The translations under genes and the position numbers were made by a program. This document shows positions 27,211 to 37,098 of a stretch of DNA of 64,000 nucleotides, one piece after another. Location: positions 1-64,000 of the forward strand of contig NZ_BJYL01000003.1 of NCBI RefSeq assembly GCF_007991495.1, in the 5' to 3' direction. This stretch comes from Sporosarcina luteola (GTDB lineage Bacteria > Bacillota > Bacilli > Bacillales_A > Planococcaceae). The number at the start of each line of letters is the position of its first letter. Position 1 is the stretch's first letter. Below the pieces are notes generated by a model. That model was not told the DNA's origin. It saw only the letters and a program-made list of their open reading frames with translations, and searched no databases.

Positions 27211-28602
27211 ATGATTAAGAAATCTGTAGCTGAAAATATCATCTATGCAGCGCTTGAAACAGGTGGTGATTTTGCAGAGATATTTATTGAGGATAAAAGA
27301 AATTCGACAATCGGAATGATTGGCGGCGTAGTGGAACGCGCACTGGCTGGACGCGATTATGGTGTGGGCATCCGTATTTTGAAAGGTGAATACTCGGTCT
27401 ATGCGTTTACTAGCGATGATAGTGAAAGTAATTTATTGAAAGTCGCCCGTGAAGCGGCTCAAGCAATTCGAAGCAATCCGATAGATCTAACATTAAACTT
27501 GCAAAATAAGGTAGTGCAAAACAAACACAATATTTTGGTGCAACCAACTGCATTTTCAAAGGGACAAAAAGTTGAATGGCTCCGTCGGGCACATGAAGCG
27601 GCAAGTTCTTTTGACCCGGTCATCGTTCAAACGACGATGACACTCATCGACACGGTCAAAGACATTTGCATTGTGAACTCGGAAGGTTTGTTCGTGGAAG
27701 ATCGTAGAGCCTATAATCGCATGGGCATCAATGTAATTGCTGAATCGGGGAACGATCGAGAGGCTGCCGGTTTCGGACCTGGCTCTTTTGGGGGCCTCGA
27801 GTATATGGAACAACTCGATATCGAAGGGGTTGCAAGAGAAGCGGCACGGAGCGCGAAGACCATCCTTTTCGCGGATCATGCTCCATCCGGCAATTTCCCA
27901 GTTGTTATTGACAATGAATTCGGCGGAGTCATTTTCCATGAGGCATGCGGTCATGGGTTAGAATCGCATGCTGTTGCTCGGAAAGCGTCCGTTTTCGCAG
28001 ACAAGCTAGGCGAATATGTCGCTTCTCCTCTCGTAACAGCATATGACGATGGAACGATACCGAACGCCTGGGGGTCTAGCAATATAGACGACGAAGGCAT
28101 GGAGACCCAAAAGAATCTCTTAATTGAGAATGGTATTTTAAAAGGTTATTTAATTGATAAATTGGGCAGCCGTAAGATGAATATGGCACCTACCGGATCA
28201 GGACGCCGGGAATCCTACAAATATGCACCGACTTCCCGGATGAACAATACTTTCATCGCACCAGGCAAGTCGACGCCTGAAGAGATCATTGCGAACACGG
28301 AACTCGGCGTCTTCGCTAAGTATATGGAGGGCGGTTCCGTCAACCCAATAACGAGCGATTACAATTTCTCAGTGAGTGAAGGGTATATGATCCGGAATGG
28401 AAAACTAGCTGAGCCGATTAAAGGAGCAGCCATTATCGGCAAAGGAATCGATACATTGAAAAAAATCGACATGGTTGGCAATAATTTGGGACTCGGTATC
28501 GGAATGTGCGGAGCGTCTAGTGGAACGGTGCCTGTCACTGTCGGTCAACCAATGATCCGGGTTTCAGAGCTAACAATTGGCGGTAGAGGGGGGAACGCTT
28601 GA
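27211..28602 (+). CDS. tldD: TldD metalloprotease
   Basis: TldD of the TldD/PmbA (U62) family, 463 residues. The zinc-binding motif HEACGH is at residues 243-248. Other family segments are DGTIPNAWGSSNIDDEGM, TPEEIIANTELGVFAKYM and GGSVNPITSDYNFSVSEGY. TldD and TldE form a heterodimer that unfolds and digests small peptides in the cytoplasm; in E. coli they mature microcin B17 and degrade the CcdA antitoxin. RBS AGAGGTGA. The stop overlaps the tldE start by one base (TGATG). Confidence 0.92.
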   Translation: MIKKSVAENIIYAALETGGDFAEIFIEDKRNSTIGMIGGVVERALAGRDYGVGIRILKGEYSVYAFTSDDSESNLLKVAREAAQAIRSNPIDLTLNLQNKVVQNKHNILVQPTAFSKGQKVEWLRRAHEAASSFDPVIVQTTMTLIDTVKDICIVNSEGLFVEDRRAYNRMGINVIAESGNDREAAGFGPGSFGGLEYMEQLDIEGVAREAARSAKTILFADHAPSGNFPVVIDNEFGGVIFHEACGHGLESHAVARKASVFADKLGEYVASPLVTAYDDGTIPNAWGSSNIDDEGMETQKNLLIENGILKGYLIDKLGSRKMNMAPTGSGRRESYKYAPTSRMNNTFIAPGKSTPEEIIANTELGVFAKYMEGGSVNPITSDYNFSVSEGYMIRNGKLAEPIKGAAIIGKGIDTLKKIDMVGNNLGLGIGMCGASSGTVPVTVGQPMIRVSELTIGGRGGNA

Positions 28603-29954
28603 TGAATATTCAAGACTTTCAAATCGAACTATTCAATGAGGGAACTGAAATGGGATTTGAAGAGATGGAGATCTTTTATTCCTCCAGTAAAGCAGTATCC
28701 ATCTCCATTTATCATCAGGAAATCGATGATTATACAATTATGGAAGAGGGCGGTGTTTCCTTCCGTGGATTATATAAAGGCAAAATGGGTTATGCGTATG
28801 CCGAAAGAATCGCCATTGACTCTATTCCGTTGTTGCTTGAGGAAGCATTGAACAACACGCTTGTCATTGAAGTGGATGATGGTGAGGATCTGTTCGAAGG
28901 ATCGACTGATTATGCGGAACCAAGGCCATTTGCAGAAGCACTGGAAAAGCTCGAACCCGAAGAGATGATCCAAGCGGCGATGGAGCTGGAAAGAATTGCG
29001 TACAAAGCAGATGAACGTGTTGAGTTTGTCCAAGCAGCTTACGCATCGAAAGTCGTCAATGAAAGTTTAATCGCCAATACGAAAGGATTGCATTGTCATT
29101 CCAAAGGGGCATTCGCTTCAGCGGGCCTATATTTAACGGCACAAGATGGCGAATCAACAGCAACTGGCGGCGAGTCCGACTTTACAATGACGGCCTTCTC
29201 TGAACTGAACATGCACAAAATTGCAGAAAAAGCGGTTAAAGAAGCTGTTTCAAAATTGAATGCAAGTTCGATTATGACGGGTAGTTATCCGATCATATTC
29301 CGGTACGATACAGCGACTGAATTGGTCGGTTCGTTTTTGGGTCAATTATCAGCCGAATCTGTCCAACAAGGATACTCCAAGTTGAAAGGCAAGCTGAACG
29401 AACAAATCGCAGGGGAGAATATTACATTTGTAGATGATCCTCTTATGAAAGACGCAATCACATACGCAACGTTCGATTCGGAGGGCTTCGCTACCCGAAA
29501 GAAGGATCTGATCCGAAACGGGAAATTATTGACGTTCATGCACAATCGAAAAACAGCGAAAAAAGACGGAGTAGAGTCAACAGGAAATGCTGTTAAAGGC
29601 GGATTCAGGTCAATGGTAGGCGTCGGACCTTATAATCTATACCTAGAACCGGGCTCGTCCTCGTTGGACGAAATGATTGCTCAAGCTGGCAATGCCATTT
29701 TGATCGTTGAGCTGCAAGGTACAAACGCAGGCATCAATTATACGTCAGGCGATTTCTCTCTCGCCTCGATCGGTTTCTTGATTGAGGATGGCAAAATTAC
29801 TCGTACTATCGATCAGTTTACGATTGCTGGGAATATTTTCGATGTACTGAACGATATAAGCACCATTGGAAGCGATTTACGCATCCGAGGATCAATTACA
29901 CTTCCGTCTATCAAAGTAAATGCACTGCAAATCTCAGGAAATCAATCCAATTGA
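28602..29954 (+). CDS. tldE: TldE/PmbA, partner of TldD
   Basis: A PmbA/TldE-type protein of about 450 residues without the HExxxH motif, the non-catalytic partner of TldD. Recognised from the C-terminal LQGTNAGINYTSGDFSLASIGFLIEDGKI and NIFDVLNDISTIGSDL. ATG 28602 is taken as the start since GAGGGGGG precedes it; a TTG one codon upstream is unnecessary. The overlap with tldD ensures equal synthesis. A perfect hairpin follows the stop. Confidence 0.9.
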   Translation: MNIQDFQIELFNEGTEMGFEEMEIFYSSSKAVSISIYHQEIDDYTIMEEGGVSFRGLYKGKMGYAYAERIAIDSIPLLLEEALNNTLVIEVDDGEDLFEGSTDYAEPRPFAEALEKLEPEEMIQAAMELERIAYKADERVEFVQAAYASKVVNESLIANTKGLHCHSKGAFASAGLYLTAQDGESTATGGESDFTMTAFSELNMHKIAEKAVKEAVSKLNASSIMTGSYPIIFRYDTATELVGSFLGQLSAESVQQGYSKLKGKLNEQIAGENITFVDDPLMKDAITYATFDSEGFATRKKDLIRNGKLLTFMHNRKTAKKDGVESTGNAVKGGFRSMVGVGPYNLYLEPGSSSLDEMIAQAGNAILIVELQGTNAGINYTSGDFSLASIGFLIEDGKITRTIDQFTIAGNIFDVLNDISTIGSDLRIRGSITLPSIKVNALQISGNQSN

Positions 29955-29961
29955 TTGCATA

Positions 29962-29995
29962 GGGCATACATATCCGTATTTGGATATGTATGCCC
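29962..29995 (+). terminator. Hairpin after tldE
   Basis: GGGCATACATATCC and GGATATGTATGCCC form a perfect 14-bp stem with a 6-base loop. There is little T-run afterwards, so termination strength is uncertain. Confidence 0.7.
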
Positions 29996-30127
29996 GCTTA
30001 ATAAAATCGATTTTCTGTCACACATCTAGTTAATGTAAGCGCTTATACTATACTTTATGTCCAGCTACAAGTTTTTCGGACAGAATCGACATGGAAAAGG
30101 ACGTTTTCGTCTTAACATATTGAATCA

Positions 30128-30157
30128 TTGAGTTGATAAATATAAATTATGTATAAC
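30128..30157 (+). promoter_or_regulatory. Possible promoter of the second thioredoxin-like gene
   Basis: TTGAGT (30128-30133) and TATAAC (30152-30157) are 18 bases apart, about 70 bases before the start codon. Confidence 0.4.
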
Positions 30158-30229
30158 ATTATTTTTCGATTTCTGAAAAGTTGAGCAAGTGTAAAGAGAA
30201 AGAGATATACCACTAAGGGGGAACTGACA

Positions 30230-30571
30230 ATGTCAAACGTAATCAATGTAACGAAAGAAAATTTCCAAAAGGAAGTAGTCGAATGTGAACTTCCTGTATT
30301 AGTCGATTTTTATGCAGATGGCTGCGGACCTTGTGAATTTATTGCACCTATTTTAGATGAGCTTTCCGAAGAGTATATCGGCAAACTCAAAATCACGAAA
30401 TTTTACGTACCGATGGATGACGTATTGAATAATTCGAATGAAGTGGTCGTTAAGTATGATGTAATGGGATTCCCGACCCTCCTTATCTTTAAGGGCGGAG
30501 AAGTGGCGCACTCTCATTTAGGATCCTTGGATCGCTCAGAGCTCCTTTCATTTGTAGATGCTGCTTTGTAA
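30230..30571 (+). CDS. Thioredoxin-like protein (CGPC), second copy
   Basis: 113 residues, CGPC at residues 32-35 in VDFYADGCGPCEFIAP, and cis-Pro loop MGFPTLLIFKGGE. It is clearly a duplicate of the minus-strand gene at 24215. Gly replaces the Trp normally found before the first Cys. It sits 43 bases upstream of the first ABC transporter and may be co-transcribed with it. It could reduce or isomerise disulfides in a substrate of that transporter, but that is inference only. Confidence 0.85.
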   Translation: MSNVINVTKENFQKEVVECELPVLVDFYADGCGPCEFIAPILDELSEEYIGKLKITKFYVPMDDVLNNSNEVVVKYDVMGFPTLLIFKGGEVAHSHLGSLDRSELLSFVDAAL

Positions 30572-30614
30572 GCCAGTTAGTCAATTAAAATTGACACGGA
30601 GGGAGGGATAACGC

Positions 30615-32366
30615 ATGGCATCCAGTGAGAAACAGTTAAAAAAACAAGCTGAAAAGGGTATATGGAAATCCTATTTTCGTTTAATGTTCAAAGCTAAATT
30701 ACCTTGGGGTTGGATCATATTTGTGTCGGCTCTCTATATGTTTTCATCTACGATCACATTGGCGTTTCCAAACTTTGCATCCAAAGTTGCGACTGGCGTA
30801 TTGAAGCCATACATCATTTGGGGAACAGTCGGGTTGATTGTCGCAGATGTCATCATGTCGGGTGTTGTCCGTTATTTCAATAAACTACTCGTTGCTAAAA
30901 TCGATGTAAGTTACCGTTCATTGATTTGGGAAAGGCTGATCAAATCGCCGTTGCGCTTTTTTGATCAGATGAAGCCGACCACAATGATTACTCGGATTAC
31001 AACTGATGCGACAAAAATCAGTACCGTTTTAGGATCATATCTGCCATCCTTGGCAGCGACCATATACGGGACAATCGGAGTCGTGGCGGTCATATTCACC
31101 TATGATTGGCGCTTGGCGTTATCGGTAATCGTATATATCCCGCTATATCTCATATTCAATCTTTTCTACGGGAAATGGAATTATCGTGCATTCAAGGAAA
31201 CATACAATCGATTATCGACTTTAACTCAATTCCTTTCCGAGTTGCTCATGAGTGTTCCGCTCATCAAGACATTCGTGACGGAAAAGAAAGAGGATGAACG
31301 CGGCCATAAAAACTTGCAGTATTACTATAAAGCGAACATGCGCAGATACATTATCATGTGGGTAGAAAACCCGATTAATGGTATTTTGAGCATCACGTCT
31401 GATATTCTTGTCATTTTATATGGCGGATATCTAGTTAAGGCAGAAATCATCACAATCTCAGAATGGCTTGGATTCTTCATGTACATAGGAATGCTGTGGG
31501 GGATGCTGGGTTCTTTCCTCATGATGTATGTTGAGATTAAGAAGAGTCAGGGAGCAACAGATCGTATTGCCGCATTGATGGATGGCGATTTGGAAGTCAG
31601 TGAAAGAAATTTCAGCATCTCCAAGTTGGAGGACAATATCGTATTTAAAGATGTAGCATTCAGTTATGGCGAAAAGCCTGTATTAGGCCACGTCGATGTA
31701 ACTATCCCGGTCGGTAAGGTAACAGCAATCGTTGGTCCGAGCGGAAGCGGTAAGTCAACGATATTTTCATTGCTGCAACAATTCTATCAACCGAATTCAG
31801 GTGAAATATTAGTAGGTAAGACGCCAATTTCTGAATATCATTTAACGGATTGGCGGGATTTATTTGCTGGAGTTGCTCAAGATAGTCCGATGATTTCCGG
31901 GACGATTCGAGAAAATATCGTGTACGGTGTAAACCGGGATGTTACGGATGCCGAATTGGCGGAAGCAGCCGAGAAAGCGAATGCTTTAGATTTCATCAAA
32001 GGATTCAGGGATGGGTTTGATACGTACGTCGGTGAGGCAGGTTCTAATTTGTCAGGCGGGCAACGTCAACGGATTGCTATCGCAAGGGCCATCCTCCGAA
32101 ACTCCGATATTTTATTGTTGGATGAAGCAACGGCAAGCTTGGATAGCCAAGCAGAAAAGTTCATTCAGGAAGCGATGGATACATTGATGCAAGGAAGAAC
32201 GACAATCATGATCTCTCATGACCTATCAAATGTTCAAGATGCCGATCAAATTATCGTTTTGAACGGTGGAACAGTGGATGGTATAGGGACGCATGACGAA
32301 CTCTTAAAAACAAATGAGTTGTATCGTCTTTTAGTTCAACTCCATACAAGTTCATCTGCAGGCTGA
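30615..32366 (+). CDS. ABC exporter half-transporter 1
   Basis: 583 residues, a fused type I exporter: membrane domain of six helices (about residues 25-315) and nucleotide-binding domain. Walker A GPSGSGKST starts near residue 373, the signature LSGGQRQR near 479, Walker B ILLLDEATASLD, and the switch histidine in ISHDLSNVQDAD. It is related to BmrA/MsbA-type multidrug or peptide exporters. A second half-transporter follows after 30 bases and is of the same type, so they may form a heterodimer; both NBDs look complete, so each could also be a homodimer. No C39 peptidase domain is present. Confidence 0.88.
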   Translation: MASSEKQLKKQAEKGIWKSYFRLMFKAKLPWGWIIFVSALYMFSSTITLAFPNFASKVATGVLKPYIIWGTVGLIVADVIMSGVVRYFNKLLVAKIDVSYRSLIWERLIKSPLRFFDQMKPTTMITRITTDATKISTVLGSYLPSLAATIYGTIGVVAVIFTYDWRLALSVIVYIPLYLIFNLFYGKWNYRAFKETYNRLSTLTQFLSELLMSVPLIKTFVTEKKEDERGHKNLQYYYKANMRRYIIMWVENPINGILSITSDILVILYGGYLVKAEIITISEWLGFFMYIGMLWGMLGSFLMMYVEIKKSQGATDRIAALMDGDLEVSERNFSISKLEDNIVFKDVAFSYGEKPVLGHVDVTIPVGKVTAIVGPSGSGKSTIFSLLQQFYQPNSGEILVGKTPISEYHLTDWRDLFAGVAQDSPMISGTIRENIVYGVNRDVTDAELAEAAEKANALDFIKGFRDGFDTYVGEAGSNLSGGQRQRIAIARAILRNSDILLLDEATASLDSQAEKFIQEAMDTLMQGRTTIMISHDLSNVQDADQIIVLNGGTVDGIGTHDELLKTNELYRLLVQLHTSSSAG

Positions 32367-32396
32367 GTCTTGCAATCTAGGTAAGGGGGGATATAT

Positions 32397-34139
32397 ATGG
32401 AGGGAACTAAACGACATAGTTGGAAAGAGTTTTTTAGGCTGATCTTCAAATCCAAATTGCCGTGGAAATTGTATATCATAGGGTTTCTAGTAGCGGCTGG
32501 TTCCACAACGGTGTCTTTAATCATGCCGAAGTATATTCAAGGGTTATTTGAAGGCGACATATTTAACAATGAGATCATCAGAAATTATATTTTGCTGGGT
32601 GTGCTTGCAAACATACTGGTAGCACTCTCGGCACTGTTTTTCTCAATCACACCACCAATTGTCATGAGAAATGTGCAGAATACGGTTTGGTCAAAAATCA
32701 TGAATATGAAAATGAAAGACTATTCGAAGCAGCCTTCACAGCAATTGATTAGCCGGGTTACAGATGACCCGCTTTTCATCGATAGCGTAGTCGCAGGCAT
32801 GAAAACTGTATTGCTTTCAACCTATTCGCTCGTTGCTTCGTATGTGATCATGTATAACATGAATGCCAAATTGACATTTGCATTATTGCCGGTAGTTCCA
32901 TATATCTTTATCGTATCGGCAATTGCTGGACATTATACGCAAAAGACTCAAAAGGGTGTACAGACGCAATACTCTGGAGTCACAGCGTTTTTCGCGGAAC
33001 GACTGCCTAGAATCCGTTTAGTGAAGTCGTTCAATAAAGAACAAGAAGAAATTGAGCTTGGAAAAGATATATTGGTTGAGCAATATAAGGCGGAGAAAAA
33101 ACGGATTACCGTCGATTTATATGCGGAGCCTTTAATGCAAAGTGTCCGGGCAATCATCGTCGGAACCGTGCTGATCTACGGAGCTTATCTTGTTTCCGTT
33201 GGAGAATTGAAAGTGAGCCAGGTCATCTCCTTCTATCTATATGTCCAGTTCATTCATACGAATGTCTTGCAATATGGATTGTACTGGCAAACATTGAAAC
33301 AGGCAAAAGGGGCGTCTGAAAAAATCTCAAGCATCCTTGATTCTGAAAGTGAGAGGATTCAGCGTGAGGAGTCAATGCCTGCTATTGAGAAACAAGACTT
33401 GAGATTTGAAAATGTCTCGTTCAGTTATGGCGATAGAAATGTACTCACACATTTAAATATGGAAATTCCCGCTGGCAAGGTGACGGCCATTGTTGGACCG
33501 AGCGGGTGCGGTAAATCAACGATCTTTAAACTGATCGAACGTTTCTATGAACCGAATGTCGGACGGCTCGTCATTGGAAATACACCTGTCGAAAAAATTC
33601 ACCTTGATGAGTGGAGAAAGTCCGTTGCTTCTGTATCGCAATCGAGTCCATTACTTTCAGGCTCAATTCGTGACAATATAATTTATGGTCTTGAAAGGGA
33701 AATAAGTGCCGAGGAAGTGAGACTAGCTGCGGGACTGGCGGACGCCCTCGAGTTTATTGAGGAGTTCCCGGATGGGTTCGATACGGAGGTCGGAGAATTC
33801 GGTTCGAGGTTGTCAGGCGGACAGCGTCAACGGATTGCTATCGCACGCGCCTTTATACAGGATGCTCCTATATTACTTCTAGACGAGGCAACGTCCAGCT
33901 TGGATGCTCAGTCCGAGAGTAACATTGAAAAGTCCTTGGAATTGTTAATGAAAGATAGAACGACAATTATGATTGCCCACGATATGAACTTTATCAAAGA
34001 GGCGGATCAAATTATTGTCATCGATGCAGGTGGAGTATCAGGTTTGGGTACTCATGATGAATTGATGAAGTCCAATGAATTGTACAAGATTTTGGTGGAT
34101 ATCCAGGCTTCTAAAGAAGAGAGAATGACATTTTTCTAA
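32397..34139 (+). CDS. ABC exporter half-transporter 2
   Basis: 580 residues with a membrane domain (about 25-310) and ATPase domain: Walker A GPSGCGKST from about residue 366, LSGGQRQR near 472, Walker B ILLLDEATSSLD, and IAHDMNFIKEAD. N termini of both half-transporters share the pattern W-K-x-x-F-R-L-x-F-K-x-K-L-P-W, indicating a tandem duplication. The substrate cannot be deduced. The lipoprotein gene follows 90 bases later. Start ATG 32397, with GGGGGG upstream. Confidence 0.88.
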   Translation: MEGTKRHSWKEFFRLIFKSKLPWKLYIIGFLVAAGSTTVSLIMPKYIQGLFEGDIFNNEIIRNYILLGVLANILVALSALFFSITPPIVMRNVQNTVWSKIMNMKMKDYSKQPSQQLISRVTDDPLFIDSVVAGMKTVLLSTYSLVASYVIMYNMNAKLTFALLPVVPYIFIVSAIAGHYTQKTQKGVQTQYSGVTAFFAERLPRIRLVKSFNKEQEEIELGKDILVEQYKAEKKRITVDLYAEPLMQSVRAIIVGTVLIYGAYLVSVGELKVSQVISFYLYVQFIHTNVLQYGLYWQTLKQAKGASEKISSILDSESERIQREESMPAIEKQDLRFENVSFSYGDRNVLTHLNMEIPAGKVTAIVGPSGCGKSTIFKLIERFYEPNVGRLVIGNTPVEKIHLDEWRKSVASVSQSSPLLSGSIRDNIIYGLEREISAEEVRLAAGLADALEFIEEFPDGFDTEVGEFGSRLSGGQRQRIAIARAFIQDAPILLLDEATSSLDAQSESNIEKSLELLMKDRTTIMIAHDMNFIKEADQIIVIDAGGVSGLGTHDELMKSNELYKILVDIQASKEERMTFF

Positions 34140-34228
34140 CAGATCTACACACAAAGACACGCATTTTCCGTTTGGACCACTAGTAATACAGTGTTCAAAA
34201 TAAATACCATCCATAGGGGGAATATAAG

Positions 34229-34726
34229 ATGAAAAAGCTTTTTATGATATTGTTGATGGCACTGATCGTTTCCGCTCTTGCTGCTTGTAGTGGAGATGAC
34301 AAAGGGGATGCAGCTGATTCGACGGATGCAGATGTGACTGAGCAGACAGATGGCACGTCTGGAGATGAACCAAACTCAGCGGTATTGGATAATGAATACT
34401 TCAAAAATGTCGTAGATATCTTAAAAGCTGAAGGTTATGAGCTGACGAATTTTACAGATGGAGACACGGATTTCTTTACAGATACGCAATCATCATTTGC
34501 AGTTCAAGTCAATGGGGAAGATATGCTTACACTTCAAGTTTTTGAAATGGATCCAGACAGTGAGCATTTGAAAAACGCAGCGGAAACTGGAATGGGACAA
34601 GCGGAATTTGAAGGAGAAGTAGCAGAGATTCCGGTTTTGGTTATCGATAATCATTACTTTTTCCTAGCAGAAGGCCATCCGGATCAAGAAGATATTTATA
34701 AGCTTCTTCAAGAAAAATTAAAGTGA
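34229..34726 (+). CDS. Small lipoprotein
   Basis: 165 residues with a lipoprotein signal peptide: KKLFMILLMALIVSALAAC, lipobox LAAC with Cys at about residue 20. An acidic Asp/Thr-rich linker (to about residue 50) precedes a compact C-terminal domain that I do not recognise. It would be anchored to the outer face of the membrane. It lies after the two ABC genes and before a terminator, so it may be part of the same unit. RBS AGGGGGAA. Confidence 0.75.
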   Translation: MKKLFMILLMALIVSALAACSGDDKGDAADSTDADVTEQTDGTSGDEPNSAVLDNEYFKNVVDILKAEGYELTNFTDGDTDFFTDTQSSFAVQVNGEDMLTLQVFEMDPDSEHLKNAAETGMGQAEFEGEVAEIPVLVIDNHYFFLAEGHPDQEDIYKLLQEKLK

Positions 34727-34745
34727 GTCGACAGTAGAATGACAT

Positions 34746-34786
34746 AAAAAACGCAAATGAGGATCTATTCCTTATTTGTGTTTTTT
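34746..34786 (+). terminator. Terminator after the lipoprotein gene
   Basis: AAAAACGCAAATGAGGA and TCCTTATTTGTGTTTTTT pair over about 17 bases with wobble pairs, followed by Ts. Confidence 0.8.
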
Positions 34787-34806
34787 AAAATTCATACTTT
34801 GTAAAA

Positions 34807-34835
34807 TTGAAGTTGGGTGGATATTTCGATATAAT
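34807..34835 (+). promoter_or_regulatory. Promoter of the two-component operon
   Basis: TTGAAG (34807-34812), a 17-base spacer and perfect TATAAT (34830-34835), about 90 bases before the kinase start. Confidence 0.75.
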
Positions 34836-34926
34836 AACTATCATGAAGTATTGAAAGAAAATTTTAAAAGGTGAGTAGTCTATTTATATAGATAGGTCAG
34901 TGATTGGAAATAGGTGACGAAATAGT

Positions 34927-36258
34927 ATGGCTGTTTTTCTCCAAATTACAGAAATTATTGTTTGGTCCATTCAAATTCTCACAGGACTATTACTTGGCCT
35001 CTCACTAGTTGGCTTGAAGGTACAGCAAACACTTAAACCGTTAATAATAACGAGTTTACTTCTGGGGATCATTTTTGGCATTGCTCATAATTTTTATCCG
35101 TCAGAATATCTTTTTCTGCTACTTCTCGTAGTACTATTCGCCGTACTTTTCCGGATGTTGAAAGCACCCATTACACAAGTATTGATAGCCATGCTACTTG
35201 CAGTCATTTTTAATTTACTTATTATTACACTCTTGGAGTACAACATATTTTACCTTTTGCTTGACATAGCGGATGTGACGTTGGATGTTGGCGCGAAATT
35301 GTCAATCGATTCGTTTGTTACGTTAAATAATATATTTCTATCGATGATTATCGTTACAAAATCACCTGTCTTATTTCCGAAAGCATTATTTGAAAAGTCA
35401 TTGCGTGATGACGACCCTGAAATCTCGTTCAGCGGACAAGTATATTCCGTCATACTCATTTTATTCCTATTAGTCGCGGGCCTTTATTATGCTTCGGTTG
35501 AACTTCCGCATATTCGGTTGCATTATCGTTGGTTCCTTACTATCTGGTCACTGGCTGTTACCGTTGCAATAATCGTATTCCAACGAAAAATCATTTTGTT
35601 TAAAAACGAAAAAGTGCAGTTGTTTTTAGATCAGCAATACCAAAAGGAATTATTATCATTTTTCAGTATGATCCGATCACAACGCCATGACTTCAATTTT
35701 CATTTGACCGCGATCAACGGTCTAATTCAAAAGAAGGAATATGACGCTTGTAAAATATATATAGAAGAAATGGTAAAGTCAGCAACAGAAATCAATGATC
35801 TGCTGCCGCTGCATTACCCGGCAACCGCTGCGATGTTAAGTACATTCAAAGAAAGGGCAACCGCGAAAGGTATTACGATTGACTTCATCATTATGAATGA
35901 TTTGCGGCATTGTCCTTGTTCGGTCTATGAGATTAACAAGGTGATTGGAAATCTAATTCAAAATGCGATGGATGAAGTGGAGCGCCATGCCGATCCGAAG
36001 CAGCCAATCAGTGTAGAGTTGAATACAGAACTGGCGCAACTTGTCATTACTGTGAAAAACAAAATCACGATGAACAATGATAGGCTGGACGATTTATTCC
36101 AAGAGGGCTTTTCCATGAAAGAACATCATGAAGGTCTTGGTTTGCCAGCCGTGAAAAAAATTGTCGAAAAATATAACGGAGTTGTGTATCCGGAGTTGAA
36201 TGTGGGCTTCATCAGTTTCCGTGTTCTAATTCCAGAAGTTTTTACTAAGAGGGGGTGA
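34927..36258 (+). CDS. Sensor histidine kinase (Spo0B/AgrC-like)
   Basis: 443 residues. The N-terminal half has about six to seven hydrophobic helices (residues 1-225). The kinase core has the phospho-acceptor His254 in RSQRHDFNFHLTAI (Spo0B/AgrC-like H-box), then a GHKL ATPase domain: N-box NKVIGNLIQNAMDEV and G-box HEGLGLPAVKKIVEKY. Polytopic kinases of this sort with LytTR regulators typically sense peptides or envelope signals. Its stop precedes the regulator ATG by five bases. Monitored ligand unknown. Confidence 0.87.
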   Translation: MAVFLQITEIIVWSIQILTGLLLGLSLVGLKVQQTLKPLIITSLLLGIIFGIAHNFYPSEYLFLLLLVVLFAVLFRMLKAPITQVLIAMLLAVIFNLLIITLLEYNIFYLLLDIADVTLDVGAKLSIDSFVTLNNIFLSMIIVTKSPVLFPKALFEKSLRDDDPEISFSGQVYSVILILFLLVAGLYYASVELPHIRLHYRWFLTIWSLAVTVAIIVFQRKIILFKNEKVQLFLDQQYQKELLSFFSMIRSQRHDFNFHLTAINGLIQKKEYDACKIYIEEMVKSATEINDLLPLHYPATAAMLSTFKERATAKGITIDFIIMNDLRHCPCSVYEINKVIGNLIQNAMDEVERHADPKQPISVELNTELAQLVITVKNKITMNNDRLDDLFQEGFSMKEHHEGLGLPAVKKIVEKYNGVVYPELNVGFISFRVLIPEVFTKRG

Positions 36259-36263
36259 ATGTC

Positions 36264-37007
36264 ATGAAAGCGCGGACGCTGATAGTGGATGATGATAGAA
36301 GCTGTATTGACGACCTTCAAGTCCATCTTGCATCCTATCCTTTCCTGGATGTAGTTGGTGAGGTGAATAGCTCTGAAGAGGCGATCAGCTTTCTGGAGTC
36401 TAATCGTGTTGACCTATTATTTCTAGACATTGAAATGGGAGGGATGGACGGAATTCGTTTTGCGCATCTTGCAGAATCCCTCTACCCGCACATATTGATC
36501 GTCTTCGTGACAGGTCATCCCCAATTTGCGCTAGAAGGCTATGAGGTGCATCCTGTCGACTTTTTAACAAAACCTGTGAATCCGATACGCTTGAAAAAAA
36601 CGCTTCAAAAAGTGGAAGAGCGCTTTTTGGAAACCCCGTTGCCAAGAGACGCGAAAATTGGTTTAAATGTACCTGGAGGCATCCACATGATTCTAGTGAG
36701 TGACATCCGGCTGATCGAAAAGAAAGGTAGAAAAATCTTTGTCGAGAGCAAAGGGGGGACGCGGTACGAAACGAGGGAAACAATGAAAAGGCTTGAGGAG
36801 ATTCTCCATTCTTTCAATTTCTTTCGGACCCACCAATCCTTCCTCGTCCCTCTACACTCAATCATGTCTGTCACTCCTGATTCTTTCTCCCGTTCTTACA
36901 CGGTGCAGTTGAAAGACTATGATGTGCTTGTTCCGCTGAGTAGGAAAAATTATAATGATTTGAAGGATAAATTGCAGAAACAGGTTGAGGGATTGACGAT
37001 ACATTAA
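36264..37007 (+). CDS. LytTR family response regulator
   Basis: About 247 residues. The receiver domain has acidic residues DDD at 9-11, phospho-acceptor Asp55 in LLFLDIEMGGMDG and Lys in FLTKP. The LytTR DNA-binding domain occupies about residues 135-245 (FFRTHQSFLVPLHSI). ATG 36264 is preferred, with AAGAGGGGG 8 bases upstream; GTG 36255 overlaps the kinase stop. It probably controls nearby surface or transport genes. A bidirectional terminator follows. Confidence 0.88.
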   Translation: MKARTLIVDDDRSCIDDLQVHLASYPFLDVVGEVNSSEEAISFLESNRVDLLFLDIEMGGMDGIRFAHLAESLYPHILIVFVTGHPQFALEGYEVHPVDFLTKPVNPIRLKKTLQKVEERFLETPLPRDAKIGLNVPGGIHMILVSDIRLIEKKGRKIFVESKGGTRYETRETMKRLEEILHSFNFFRTHQSFLVPLHSIMSVTPDSFSRSYTVQLKDYDVLVPLSRKNYNDLKDKLQKQVEGLTIH

Positions 37008-37043
37008 TGTTTCAGCATCTTGGATAGTTTCTGATCTGCTCAA

Positions 37044-37083
37044 AAAAACCACCAATCTTCAAAATCGAAGGTTGGTGGTTTTA
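37044..37083. terminator. Bidirectional terminator
   Basis: AAACCACCAATCTTC and GAAGGTTGGTGGTTT form a 15-bp stem with A- and T-runs outside. It serves both convergent genes (regulator on +, 37099-38517 on -). Confidence 0.88.
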
Positions 37084-37098
37084 AATTTCCCGCAAATC